Source of the DNA: Allodiplogaster sudhausi
Lineage: Eukaryota; Nematoda; Chromadorea; Rhabditida; Diplogasteridae
Direction: 5' to 3'
Length of the DNA: 64,000 nucleotides
NCBI GenBank assembly: GCA_945643635.1
Contig: CALZFC010000248.1
Location: 7,367,501 to 7,431,500, forward strand
Part shown: piece by piece, positions 20,871 through 31,576 of the stretch
Numbering within the stretch: the stretch's first letter is position 1
How the letters are laid out: every line of letters starts with the position of its first letter
Translations under genes and position numbers: made by a program
Notes under the pieces: generated by a model
Databases searched by the model: none
The model's input: only the letters and a program-made list of their open reading frames with translations
What the model was told of the DNA's origin: nothing

Positions 20871-21122
20871 TAAGACAGTGTCAATTAAAAAAAAATTGTT
20901 TTTTTTTCTTCAGTTTTCGGATAAGCCATTATTTTTGGCGAGGAATTAGAATACTCCACTGTTTGCCATTCCTGACGAACGGAAAAATTGTCAAGTCAGC
21001 GTTTTGGCAATTTTTTCTATCATCAGAAGTGGAAAACTGTGGAATATTCTTTCCTCGCCAAAAATAATGGCCTATCCGAAAACTGAAGAAAAAAACCAAA
21101 CTTTTTAATTGACACTGTCTTA
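20871..21122. mobile_element. MITE with long terminal inverted repeats, TA-flanked
   Basis: Outer ends AGACAGTGTCAATT and AATTGACACTGTCT are exact inverses flanked by TA. The inverted repeat continues inward for roughly 100 bp (both arms include ATTATTTTTGGCGAGGAA). Total about 252 bp, non-coding. ACAGTGTCAA-like ends and TA targets are seen in Tc1/mariner-type elements. Confidence 0.85.
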
Positions 21123-21179
21123 TATGCAGCTGCTTAATCGACAACATATACATATGTACATATACTTATTCATGTTAAA

Positions 21180-21690
21180 AAAAAAATTTAGAAAAAAGTG
21201 GAGCCTGTAAATCGAAGTGAAGAACATTCCCTTTGCATGCTATTTAGGCTCTGTTTGAACAATACTTTCGTGGCCAAAATTCCCTAGGATTTCCTGTTGT
21301 GATCTCGATGTTTTGAAAAGGGATTCACATTTGCAGCTGTTTGCACAGAGTTGGTCGTCCACGAAGGGAATAATGAAAGTAAAGTCTAGAAAAGAGAACA
21401 ACGACAAAAAAAAACCTTTTTTTCAGTCGGAACGTCTAAGCGGCGTTTTCAGTTAGCTCAGCCGCATGTTGAACAGCGAGTGCCCACCTTTCATCCCAAG
21501 CATAAATAGCCTGCTCGGAGATTGCTCAGCACCTCATTCCAAGGCCGGATAATTTGAAGAACTGAACAACGCGAGGTTGGCCTTTCAATTATACTACTTT
21601 TCTTTTATTTTCTTATTAAGACAACCGATAAACGACCAGAAGAATAGTTAAATATATATGCAGTAATTTAACAGTTAGACGACGTTGACA
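21180..21690. other. Upstream region of the astacin gene
   Basis: AT-rich, with several poly-A/T runs. No TATA box of the type seen in the secreted-family copies; no other feature identified. Confidence 0.4.
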
Positions 21691-21696
21691 TGATAC

Positions 21697-21704
21697 TTTT
21701 CAGA
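21697..21704 (+). promoter_or_regulatory. Splice acceptor immediately before the astacin start codon
   Basis: CTTTTCAG|A-ATG: a full nematode-style 3' splice site one base before the signal-peptide ATG at 21705. It may accept a trans-spliced leader or end a 5'-UTR intron. If unused, an upstream ATG at 21690 in the same frame would add five residues. Confidence 0.45.
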
Positions 21705-24575
21705 ATGAGACTTCTTCTGCTGACCCTCTTTTCCGCAGCTTCGGTGCTCGCTGCACCGAGCGCCCGCGAACTTCTCGAAAAGGCCCCTTTTACTTACACC
21801 AATGAAATCGAAGAGAATAGCCAGCCTTTGATGTTAAAAAACAGTTAGATTTTAGGAGTTGGCGAAGCACCTGGATCTCCAAGAGTTGGCGGTTGACAAG
21901 CAGATTCTTTCTGCGCGTGTCGCTGAAGAGGCGACTGAGACTGCCGAAGAGACCAAGGAGCTGCTAAGCGTAGGAAATTGAAATTGAACAAATAACTTAG
22001 CTATTATTAAAGTGGTATATTATTCGTGTAAATGTTTATATTGAGATTAGCTTCGTCACACTTTTTCGTATGCTGAATGTTTAGCACATTGCTCCACTCC
22101 CCACTGACGTCGCCGACGCCGAACAAGCTTCTGAGGCTGGCAACGCCGAGATCGAGAAGGATATGTTTGAGGGCGATATGATCCTGACGACGTTCGTCCC
22201 GAAAACAAAATCTAATATATCGCGGGTGTCTCGAACCCAGGCATTTAGACTCTACCAACTCAGCTACAAAACTTGACAGGGAACTTTTAGTGATCAGCTC
22301 GAGACGATAGTCGGCCCAGTCAACGGCACTGACCGCTCGCGTCGTCAGGCGTTCACTCCGCCCAGTCGCTACCCGGCCAACATCTGGGGCACCAAGACCA
22401 TTCCATTCTCGTTAGCTCCAGTCCGTACTATTAGTTACGAATTGTTTGAAGGTTAAGGCAACAAATAAATTAGTCAGTGTACATAAAAGATGCATACCTT
22501 TGAGGTGAGGAAGTGAAGCGTCTCTTCCGTGCGGCCACTCGCTTCTGGAGCACGCACACATGCGTTAACTTCGGCGAAAACGCTCCGGGCAACGATCGGT
22601 GCGTTACTTTAAAAAATAAGTGGCATAACCTTTTTGAATAATCAAACAATTCAAAGTGAATGACGAAATAAGATCTCCTCCTGCAGCATCGAAGTCTTCA
22701 GCGGTGGCGCCTGCTACTCTAGCGTCGGCCGAATCGGCGGCAAGCAGGTGCTGTCGCTCAACAACACCGGATGCAACTGGGTCAGTAGATTCCATTTATA
22801 TTAAGACTTTCAACAGCCTGGATTCACCTTGAATTTTCTTCGGAATATATGAATTTAAGAAATTCATTTATATGACCTCAGGGGATGGATCACATTTCCC
22901 CATTATTCCATTGTCTCTAGTTCGCCATCGCCTCTCACGAACTCGAGCACGCGCTCGGAGTCTTCCACGAGCAAGCGCGCGCCGACCGCAACGACTATGT
23001 CGACATCAACTTCGACAATATCCGTGTATTTCTCTTTTGCAATTTATATCCATTCAGTTAATTTTTAGTTAACTTATAAAAAAAATCTTCATCCAAAACA
23101 AAAAATCTTCATATTGGTTAAAGCTCTCTAACTTTCAAACGTTCCCCCTTCGTCAGTCGGGTGCGGGCAACAACTTCGCCAAACATTCGACCGTCGATAC
23201 GTCCTCATTCAACATTCCCTACGAGTTTGGATCCAACATGCACTACACACCAAACAGGTCTGATTTTGACATTTTGTTTATTACTTTGTTACCTTAATAT
23301 TGTAGCTCAAGAAGCGAAGCACAATGCTATATATTTGATTGGATAAAGACAGAGTCAAAAGTGAGAGAATAATATCTTCTCAAATGCACCTGATCCTCGA
23401 TAGAATGTAATTGTAAACATCAAATGTGTTGAGCTTCGCCGTCGACTTCCGCTTCCCGACTATCGTCGCTAAGCCGGCGTACAAGCATTATCAGGTGTGC
23501 CAGAGCTAAGACTTTCGTCTTCTCGATAACCTCACCTTGACAGAGCTCAATGCGCGGCCACATGCCATCCTTCCTCGACGTTCTTCTTGTCAACCGGTTC
23601 TACGGCTGCGACCGTTCGTTTTCTTCTTCTGAGAAGTTTTTTGGACAGCTATTACTGATTTGTAGGACACTGAACCATTTCCTTACTGGCCAAAGGCCTT
23701 CAGAACAGTGCAAGTCGAAGACGAACTTCTGCAAGAATGGTGGCTACTTGGACGTGCGAACCTGCAGCAAGTGCGTGTGCCCCGAGGGATGGGGAGGCCG
23801 CGACTGCACCGGAAAGGTGGGCGTGGGATGATTGAATGGCATTTGGAGGCAGATGATGCGATGCTTCAATCTCTGAGGAACCTCGAATGTTGTTGTCGCT
23901 TTCCAGCCGGACGGCTGCCTCGTCGAGCTGACCGCGTCGACTTCGTTCCAGAAGAGAACTATCACCATCGGCGACAACCGCGCTCACGACGACTTCCAGA
24001 CGTGCGCCTATCTGATCACTGTCTGTTTTATTCTTCATCTACTCCCCTTACAGTATCCTTCACTATTGTATCATCTCCATCTTGTCCAGGCTCCTCCCGG
24101 AACGCACATCCAACTCGCATTCGATTCTGTCCAGGGCTTCGCGAAGCAAGGCTGCTACAACAACGGCATTGAAGTGAAGCCCAGCAACGACCTCCGGCCG
24201 CGCGGAATTCGGTTAGTCTGGTTTTTTTTTTAAGTTTACTAAATAGAACACGCTTATTACAATGGATTGCACATGTACTGCAAAGCCGGAATCAACATAC
24301 GACCATAAGAAAAGGTTTGGGGAGGGGGACTTGGCCAGTGCGTCTAAGGGGTCATAGTTTGCTACACGTTGCGTCTCATCTACACAGTAACTGCGGAGTC
24401 GAACCGAAGCCTGAAGACATTGTCTCGCAGTCGAATCGTCTTCCGATTCTCGCGTTCGCCCGTGCCGGACAGATCCGTGCCGATGTTCAGTACAGATATT
24501 GTAAGCACAATCTAACAGTATCTCAATTCAAGTGCATGGTACTCACATTCATGATCTCAGTCTCTTGCAGATTAG
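21705..24575 (+). CDS. Astacin (M12A) metalloprotease with EGF-like and CUB domains
   Basis: Secreted zinc endopeptidase. Exons after exon 1 (21705 to about 21830): 21856-21969, 22085-22191, 22291-22420, 22510-22598, 22687-22780, 22921-23025, 23157-23257, 23434-23494, 23544-23613, 23704-23816, 23907-24020, 24090-24211, 24388-24500, 24571-24575; all joins keep frame, about 445 residues plus exon 1. Signal peptide [19 protein letters not shown]; acidic prodomain; furin-like DRSRRQ before the mature chain; zinc site [15 protein letters not shown] (exact HExxHxxGxxHExxR); Met-turn FGSNMHY; EGF-like CKNGGY...[15 protein letters not shown] with [11 protein letters not shown]. Layout is that of nematode NAS and related astacins. 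The exon 1/2 junction lacks a good donor (a GT at 21832 would leave a 23-bp intron and the wrong phase), so exon 1 may be misread. Confidence 0.9.
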
Positions 24576-24650
24576 CCAACCAACGACAGACGATAAGCGA
24601 ATTGGTGGTAATGTAAAAAGCGAGCATGTTTTTTTATATGTTCAAATGTG

Positions 24651-24658
24651 CGAAATAA
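24651..24658 (+). terminator. Polyadenylation signal of the astacin gene
   Basis: AATAAA about 78 bp after the TAG stop. Confidence 0.6.
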
Positions 24659-24669
24659 AGACTTCACTA

Positions 24670-25480
24670 TCTGTCTTAACGAAAATATCCTATCCAAATA
24701 CGTGAGTCGATTGAAGCTTAATACACCTGCTGAGGTTACCACATCTCGTTCTTCCTATTTCTTTTCTTTAAAGAAGATCTAAGGCGAATGAACAGTGTCT
24801 TGTTTTTTCGCCTTATTTGGTCAGGTTGAGCTAGAAACTTGCAAGGGTCCCGAAGTCACAAAAGTCTCTCTCCTGAGGAAATTAACACTCTGAATTCGCG
24901 AATATTTTATTTTCCCGCCATTTTCCAAAAAAATTAGGCAGAGCTACACCGTGGCCGATGAGGCCATTCGACATAGGCTCACGTCCAGGTGCAAACCACA
25001 TCTTTCTGTGGAGAGAGGCGAGAGGCAGTAACACCATTTCTGTGGATTGCTTACACCGTACTTTTTAGTTATCGGGCTTTATATAGTTTTTTTTAGTTAT
25101 TTTTAGTTATTTTTAGTTATTGGAGGAGAGATAGATAAAGAGAGAGAGAGAGATAGAGAGATAGAAGAGACCTTACCCAGCATAAGAGGTCGTTCTCTAT
25201 GGCAAAAGGCCTCACCATAGCCGGCCCCGACCTCTCTGCTCTGCTACGCTTCCTCTGCGTTCATTCTATGCTTCAGCCGGTTCATCGGATTGAGCGTTTG
25301 GATGTTTCTCTTATTCCATACCAGAGTTTTTCCGTAATATTTTAATATATCAATCATGTTAATGGATTCATATTATTTTCGCTCGATTAATTAAACAATT
25401 GCAGTACTGATCTTGATATTGAAAATGTACACACACACATGTATGTATATTTTGTGTTTGTTTGTTCATAAATATCTATA
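24670..25480. other. Intergenic region with GAGA tract
   Basis: Contains a triple TTTTTAGTTAT repeat (25080-25120), a (GA)n tract (25127-25168) and CA/TG dinucleotides (25425-25445). No gene recognised. Confidence 0.4.
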
Positions 25481-25491
25481 TTCCTTCTAAA

Positions 25492-26554
25492 ATGTCCAAC
25501 TCGAAAAGCTGCAGTTGCGACGACTGCGAAATGGAAGTCATCGTCAAACCTGGCTCGGATTTAAACGAGCCAATCGATTCTCGTTTCGTTTCCAACGTCA
25601 GACAAGAAGATCACTTCTTAAATCGAAATATTTTTTATTCTTTAAAATAATAAACAAAAAATAATTCAATAAAAATTTCGACACTTAATTTAATCTTTAG
25701 GAGCATGAAACACCGAGACCGTCGAAGTGGATTATGGCGGTAAAGAAGATGCTCCACTTCATTCTCACGTTCGAGTTCGTGCCGACGGTGACTTCATGGC
25801 TCGTTAGCCTTCGCAACACTGGGAATCGTGGAATTTGATGCCTCGCAAGAAGACCGCGACGCTTGACAAAACCGCGACGCATTTCATGAACGCGACTTGT
25901 CAATTCCTGCGTGTCTCCGCCGTGATCATCTACTCCGTCCTGCTCTTCTACGTTGTTCTGCTTTCCGTACCGCTTTCCGTCCCCATTTCCTTCTATCGGG
26001 CGACAGGTACAATTTATATAAAAACAAATATAGGTTAATTGTTAGGTAGTTAACTAAAATGAATATTTACTGCACTATTTATTTCACCATACACATTAAT
26101 TCTTAATTAAACTGTTTATTCATTTATTAGGTAGTAATCATTTAAGTTAACTGCTCAGACTCCGGCAAAGTCGTCTTCGAGTCTCTGCCTTCTCCAGTCA
26201 GCCACGAAGAGAGCATCGTTCCGTCGGCAGAGGAGGAGGAGGCACTTCGGAAGCTCCGCCCCCACGCGGCTCTCACTCTTGACACGGCAACACGCAACGC
26301 TGAACGCGCCGCCGATGAGAATTTCACATTTAAGGTAAGTGAATTTCGGAAGAAATTTTTTTATTTTTTTGACTTAAATGTTAAAAAAGAATATTCATAA
26401 TTTTGAAAATAAGAGCAGTTTATACATCGCGGACCAAAACCACGGTCACTGCGCCCGGTCTCCAGACAGGAATCTTTCTTCTCTTCAGGAGAATCCGATG
26501 CTGATTCGGTCTGACCAGCTTGAGAATATATCCTTCTTCGAGGCGTACGAGGAG
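25492..26554 (+). CDS. Small membrane-protein family, copy A (partial model)
   Basis: Pieces in order: 25492-25650 starting MSNSKSCSCDDCEMEVIVKP and GSDLN; a hydrophobic exon ending about 26006, with VIIYSVLLFYVVLLSVPLSV as a single membrane span before RATG|GTACAA; exon 26159-26334 with HEESIVPSAEEEEALRKLRP; exon 26489-26554 (ENPMLIRSDQLENISFFEAY). The joins from the membrane exon on keep frame (ACAG|, phase 1, then AC TCC). The first piece has an ATG where copies B and C have a splice acceptor. The last piece, 29848-30042, is separated by a MITE and a LINE. Family unknown; predicted single-pass membrane protein with an acidic tail. Confidence 0.5.
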
Positions 26555-26689
26555 GTTGGCCGCTTTGCTTCGCTTCCTTACCTCTCTCGCTCTATTTATC
26601 TATTTATCGTACATGAAGCTAATATTTCAACGTGACAACACTAATGTTTGAATGAAAACAATTGTCTGTGTAAACTACAGTCCCGCCCA

Positions 26690-27470
26690 AGGATGCGTCG
26701 GACGCATCGGACGCATCCAAATGCATCCTGAAAGACTAAAATATTTTTAATGGAACATTAGTTTACTTATAGAGAACTACTGTTAAAAAATCGATAATTT
26801 CTAATCAATTGATAAGAAGTTATCAGTTGTTGCTTATAAAAATGTTCATTTTTAATATTTTTTTAAAACAAGTTGAGCTGTACATTATTTTGTCTCTACT
26901 CACATCCCCAAATAATAAAATAAGAGATTTTACCATTCATAAGGGAAATCACCAAATCAGACCTTATCACGCAAGTTCATTTGCTGAAAAGATTAGCCTA
27001 ACGATGCTGGATCTAAATATGAAAACCATTTCCAAAATAAAGCATCCGTTTACAATATATTTTTGATTGTGTGTACTTTGAATGACTTCATTCATAATTC
27101 CCTTCAGCAAAAAGCAATTGCGTCAGATTTCGCAATATGCGTTCCCGCGCACCGCTCCCTTACGCCTGTACCCAAAACATGGGTAATTAAACCGGACACA
27201 AATCGTCAGACGCGCGAAATGTTAGTATTGACTCAGCACCCTAGCCTTTTAAGGTCATACCGGGGCAAAATATTGAAAATGACAAAGACAATTGGGAACT
27301 GTGAATAAAGTTATTCAAAGTACAACTATCAATAATATATTGTCAACGGATGCTTTATTTTGAAAACGGTTTTCATATTTACATTCAGCATCGTTAGGCA
27401 AATCTTCTCAGCAAATGATCTTGCGTGATAAGGTCTGATTTTGTGATTTCCCTAATCAATGATACATATT
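26690..27470. mobile_element. MITE-like element, copy 2
   Basis: Same family as 6013-6890. Inverted segments 26903-27055 and 27340-27470 share CAGACCTTATCACGCAAG; outer part GATAATTTCTAATCAATTGATAAGAAG matches 6190-6220. It begins near a GGATGCGTCGGACGCATC direct-repeat stretch. Non-coding. Ends are approximate. Confidence 0.65.
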
Positions 27471-27501
27471 ATAGTGCTCTCATTGCCCTCAGCTGCAAGA
27501 A

Positions 27502-28734
27502 ATGACTCAGGAGTTTCTTCATGCCTTCTCGGCTCTGGCCGACGAGTTGAAAGCTTCCAACCAGGCCGTTTTGTCTTCTGTCCAGACACTGATCGATGCA
27601 CATACCCAGTCCTCTGCTTCCTTGACCCAATCAATTGAGAAACTTGTGACGTGCGTCTCTCAGCTGTGCTCTGCATCTCTGTCTCACCCTACCAGTGCCG
27701 GGGATGACCCCTCCTCCTCTCCTCACATCGCATCTCGCACGTACGCATCGGTTGCAAGTGACGTGGCCGCTGCTGTTTCCAATGTTGTGTACTCCGAGCG
27801 TGACCTACATGAGGGAAAGAGCAGGAGGGCCGTTCTTAAGGGTCTCCCTGAGCTCGATGGGGATGAGGCAACTAACAATAATGACTTGCGCATCATTTCC
27901 GAGATCATTAACCGTTCTAATAATTCTTCTCTCATCTCAGCCCTCTCCTCCGGCAATGTCAGTACTCACCGACATGGTAAGATTGCCCCCCGAATTATCA
28001 AGATCCAGTTCCCCTCCAATGAGCTACGGGAGAGTTTCCTCTCTCTCGCTCGCCAGAAGAAGCATGAAGACGTGGCCGCCTTCCCCCACGCCTACTTCCG
28101 CCGTGATCTGACGCCTCTGCAGCTGGCGCAAGAAACGGCGGCAAGGAAGGAGGCCGGTCGTCGCAACTCCGAGGCCGGAATGCTCAGGTTTGTGGTGCGT
28201 GATGAATGTGTAGTCGAGCTGCGCAACCCGCGGCCACTCACTGAGCGCTCTAGGCTTAATCAGTCTAAAAATGCCTCGTCTTCTTCCTCTATCTCCGCCT
28301 CTCTCATTGCTTCCTCCTCTCAAAATACCGCTGCCGGTGGCAGCGGTCTCTCTCGTCCTAATCCTCTTGCTTCCAGAACATTCCATAATAGCAACCGCCG
28401 CCGCCCGTCTACAGAAAGTGTGCCAGTCGCTCCTTCCTCTCCTCCCATCCGTGTGCCTCCTCCCACACCAACTGCGCATGGCAAGAGGACTGTGCAGCTT
28501 CCTCGCCGCGCGCTCATGTCTGCCCTGAGGCAGATCGCTGTCCGCCCCACCCGCCGACCTCCGAAGCGCGCTCTCGCTAGCGTCACCGAGGACGAGGAGG
28601 TCATGCCCACTGATGGCGAGGGAGTGACCGACAGCAAGCGAGTCGACAACAAGAGCACACCGCCTCGCCCCAACGACAACCAATCTCAGTTTCCCCCCGC
28701 CCCCTTTACCGCTTCTCCTTCCTCCTCTGGCTAG
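27502..28734 (+). CDS. LINE ORF1-like protein (410 codons, open)
   Basis: A full open frame from ATG to TAG. N-terminus LHAFSALADELKASNQ and SLTQSIEKLVTCVSQL look like a coiled coil. The central part IAPRIIKIQFPSNELRESFL then YFRRDLTPLQLAQETAARKE is the RNA-binding fold typical of ORF1 in CR1/RTE-like nematode and invertebrate LINEs. The C-terminal third is serine/proline/arginine-rich with no zinc knuckle. ORF1 proteins bind element RNA. The frame is unbroken, which suggests a fairly young insertion, but the reverse transcriptase behind it is truncated. Confidence 0.7.
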   Translation: MTQEFLHAFSALADELKASNQAVLSSVQTLIDAHTQSSASLTQSIEKLVTCVSQLCSASLSHPTSAGDDPSSSPHIASRTYASVASDVAAAVSNVVYSERDLHEGKSRRAVLKGLPELDGDEATNNNDLRIISEIINRSNNSSLISALSSGNVSTHRHGKIAPRIIKIQFPSNELRESFLSLARQKKHEDVAAFPHAYFRRDLTPLQLAQETAARKEAGRRNSEAGMLRFVVRDECVVELRNPRPLTERSRLNQSKNASSSSSISASLIASSSQNTAAGGSGLSRPNPLASRTFHNSNRRRPSTESVPVAPSSPPIRVPPPTPTAHGKRTVQLPRRALMSALRQIAVRPTRRPPKRALASVTEDEEVMPTDGEGVTDSKRVDNKSTPPRPNDNQSQFPPAPFTASPSSSG

Positions 28735-28829
28735 GATGCTCGATTCAGGGATAGTTCAGAGTGCTTTACTGCAAATCATCCTTCCCCGTTTGCCTCTCCT
28801 GATCCGTGCAAAAAACAGTCTCCATGTCC

Positions 28830-29575
28830 AGCATCCAAAATTAAAGGAAGGCTGAGTGGTCTGCAAGATGGGGCCTCCGAATCAATCTCAAGAAGACCAT
28901 GTTCATGGCCATCGGCCCATCTCACCCCCCTTTCCAGCCCACTCTCCAATCCAACCCCCTTCCAATCACCTCCACATATCGTGACCTTGGTATAATAATC
29001 AGTAACGATTTATCTTTCCAAATGCATATCGCTTCTATAACTAAAAGGGCAAATAACACGTGCTTTCATATCTTGCGTAATTTTAGATCACGTAATGTTC
29101 ATTTTCTTTCAAGGCTCTTTACTATATATGTCAGGCCTTTGCTCGAATTTTGTATGGAGGTCTGGTCCCCCCAGCAGACTTGCTTAATCAAGCAAATTGA
29201 GAATGTTCAGCGACGTTTTACTAGGCTTATATTTAAACGATGTAATATTACTGCACCCTATTCTGGTCGATTAGAATACCTTAGCTTAGAGCGTCTATCC
29301 ACTCGAAGAACGATTAATGATCTTATGATTGCCATTAAGATCTTTAGAGGTACCTATGGTGTAGCCCCATCTGATATGTTCCTTATGTCATCCCGAATCT
29401 CTAGAGGTCATCGTCACTAACTTAAAAAGCATAGATTCCGTTCCACAATTTTTAAGAACTTTTTTGCCAATAGGATTGTTAACTTATGGAACACCCTGCC
29501 CGACTGCATATTTGAAATGTCACTTCCGATGGCCCGCAATCACATTAAGAACTTCTTAGCAAATATATAAGAATT
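28830..29575 (+). pseudogene. LINE reverse transcriptase, C-terminal remnant
   Basis: From about 28850 the frame reads EWSARWGLRINLKKTMFMAI, then YRDLGIIISNDLSFQMHI, YVRPLLEFCMEVWSP and RLEYLSLERLSTRR, all characteristic of the segment after the catalytic site in CR1/Jockey-type LINEs. A TAA at 29418 interrupts it; the frame continues to NRIVNLWNTLPD and stops near 29566. Endonuclease and polymerase core are missing between 28735 and 28850, so this is an internally deleted LINE rather than a 5'-truncated one. Confidence 0.8.
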
Positions 29576-29847
29576 TTGCCCTCAGATCTATACTCCATCG
29601 CCCCCCCCCCCAAATTGGCAGCCCACGTTGCTAGCCTCTTATTGTCTGATTGTGCTCTATTTTCTCTCGTTTTATGCTTATGCTCACTCTATCCTTCTCA
29701 ATGCAATGCAAGCCAGATAAACACATATATATATATTATACATACCTTTATTTCTTTCTCTCTTTCTCTTTCTAACTAATCTATCTTACTTCTCTTTATA
29801 CGATCTCCTACCCGCCCCCGCCCCAACCTTTTCCTCTCCAACTTCAG

Positions 29848-30042
29848 ATGGAACGCGTTATTGAGCTCAGTGGAATGGCTCTGCAAGAGTCGCAGATTCT
29901 CTTCATTCACATGTGCTTCTTCCTCGTCTTTTGCTACATCGACAAGTTGCATGCGTTCTACCAGATCCCTGCAATGTTTCGTACCATTTTTATGAACTTG
30001 AATTTTACAGCAATTTTTTCATCGAATTTCAGTTTTTGCTAA
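29848..30042 (+). CDS. Membrane-protein family, copy A, terminal exon
   Basis: After CTTCAG the exon begins MERVIELSGMALQESQ and continues into a hydrophobic ILFIHMCFFLVFCYI segment, then a TAA stop at 30040. It matches the exon at 31115-31165 (MDRVIECTRKALQESQR) and the last exon of the compact gene at 55313. Probably the C-terminal exon of copy A, or the first exon of copy B. Confidence 0.45.
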   Translation: MERVIELSGMALQESQILFIHMCFFLVFCYIDKLHAFYQIPAMFRTIFMNLNFTAIFSSNFSFC

Positions 30043-30196
30043 CATTTTGTACCCAAACACATTTTCCCGCCATTTTACTCTTTACGTCTTATCTGTCGTA
30101 TATGTTCTTTCCAGAATTTACGACTTGAAAAGCTTCTGTTGCGACGACAGCAACTTAGAAGTCATCGTCAGGCCAGGCTCGGATTTGAACGCAACG

Positions 30197-30301
30197 CATG
30201 ATGAGACCGCGATGCGTGCCCAGACCGCGACGCGTGATCAGACCGCGACGCGTGACCAGACCGCGACGCGTGACCAGACCGCGACGCGTGACATCACCGC
30301 G
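30197..30301 (+). repeat. 18-bp coding minisatellite (TATRDQ)n
   Basis: About five copies of GACCGCGACGCGTGATCA-like units, in frame, giving repeated T-A-T-R-D-Q. Copies A and C have one or two relics (TATLDKTAT; TATRDKTTT), so the expansion happened in copy B. Confidence 0.85.
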
Positions 30302-30764
30302 ATGTGTCAATTCTGGCGGCATGTAAAAACCGTGTTCGTCTACTTGCTTCTGCTTTCCATTCCGCTTTCCATGGCTATTTATCCGGTACGATTTATAGAA
30401 ATAGTTTTGTTTAATTATAAGCTAGCTATCTGAATTGCTTTTTTATTGTACTATTTATTATAGCATACACATTATTTTTTATTAAACTGTTTAGTTATAT
30501 AGTTGGTTAGTGATCATTTGGGTTTACTTCTAAGACTCCGACAAAGTCGTCACCCAGTCGCTGCCTCCTCCAGTCGGCCACGAAGAGAGCATCGTTCTGT
30601 CGGCAGAGGAGGAGGAGGCACTTCGGAAGCTCCGCCCCCACGCGGCTCTCACTTTTGACACGTCAACACGCAATGCTGAACGCGCCGCCGACGTGAATCT
30701 CACATTTCCGGTATTTTTTTTTAGAAAATAAACTTCGGAAGTTCTTCGAGGTGCGCGAGAAGGT

Positions 30765-31114
30765 TCGGCGTCTTGTTCCGCTTCTCTCTTTCTTTCTCTC
30801 TCTCTCTCTCTTTTCGACCTCTTTCATCTTCTCTTCTTCTCTCTTTCGCTCTACATTTCTCTTTCTTTCTCTTGCTACCACCACTCTCTCTCACTTCTCA
30901 TTTTTCGTTCTTTCTCTCTCTCCTCTCACCTCTCTCTCACTTCCCTCTCTCTCGCTCTATCTCTCTGCCTCTCTTCCTCTCTCTATCTCTCTCTCTTTTC
31001 GCTCTCTTTCATCTTCTCTTCTTCTCTATCTCTCTCGCTCAACATTTCTCGTTCTCTCTCTTTCTCTTTCTACCACCTCTCTCTCTCACTTCTCTTTTTC
31101 CTTTCCCTCTCAAG
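30765..31114 (+). repeat. Long (CT)n/(TTTCTC)n tract ending in a splice acceptor
   Basis: About 350 bp of CT/TTTC repeats filling the intron of copy B and ending CCTCTCAAG before MDRVIE. Confidence 0.9.
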
Positions 31115-31258
31115 ATGGACCGCGTTATCGAGTGCACGAGAAAGGCACTGCAAGAGTCGCAGAGAGTAAGACATTTATACATTTATCAATAAATAAATAT
31201 ATAATATATATGAAAATTTATGTTTGCTCATGAAAATCTATTTATTTTTTTCAAGAAT

Positions 31259-31576
31259 TTTCAACCCGACTGCAAGCTGCAACTGCGACGCCAGCGACTT
31301 AGAAGTCATCGTCAGGCCGGCGAGCCAATCGATAATCGCTGCTTTGTAATGAAGCGCTCCTGCTTCGTCGCTGTTGTGTGGATGTGGATCAGACGTGGAA
31401 AAATTCGGCGCTCCGCAAGAAGACCGCGACGCGTGACAAGACCACGACGCGTCAATTCTGGCGAGGCTCCGCCGTGCTCTTCTACTCCGCCGTGCTCTTC
31501 CACTTGCTTCTGCTTTCCGAACCACGTTCCGTGTCGATTGCCTTCTTTCGATTGGCTGGTACGATTCCACAAACTT
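31259..31576 (+). pseudogene. Membrane-protein family, copy C (fragment)
   Basis: SCNCDASDLEVIVRPAS (31272 on), then a frame change, then KKTATRDKTTTRQFWRGSAV and SAVLFHLLLLSEPRSVSI (membrane span) to GGCTG|GTACGA at about 31559. No acid exon follows. The first part meets a stop soon after VIVRPAS, so it is incomplete. Confidence 0.5.

Larger units (their letters stand above)
26560..29847 (+). other. Intron of copy A expanded by transposons
   Basis: In copy B the equivalent intron is about 350 bp of (CT)n DNA (30765-31114). In copy A it is about 3.3 kb and holds the MITE at 26690-27470 and the LINE at 27500-29575, with a CT-rich remainder at 29745-29845 ending in ACTTCAG. Confidence 0.6.
30115..31165 (+). 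pseudogene. Membrane-protein family, copy B (degenerate)
   Basis: Exon from 30115 with SFCCDDSNLEVIVRPGSDLN, then a tandem TATRDQ repeat, then VKTVFVYLLLLSIPLSMAI (membrane span) to CCG|GTACGA. Acid exon 30535-30710 (HEESIVLSAEEEEALRKLRP) is about 93% identical to that of copy A by eye. The membrane exon ends in phase 0, while the acid exon needs phase 1, and the next would-be intron (30711-30724) is only 14 bp. The following exon (30725-30763) is also one base short. Last piece 31115-31165 is clean. Two phase faults suggest a pseudogene. Confidence 0.55.

Noticed and set aside
27695..28111. Other open frames overlapping the LINE ORF1 (and minus-strand frames at 28024-28683)
   Set aside because: They are shadows of the GC-rich ORF1.
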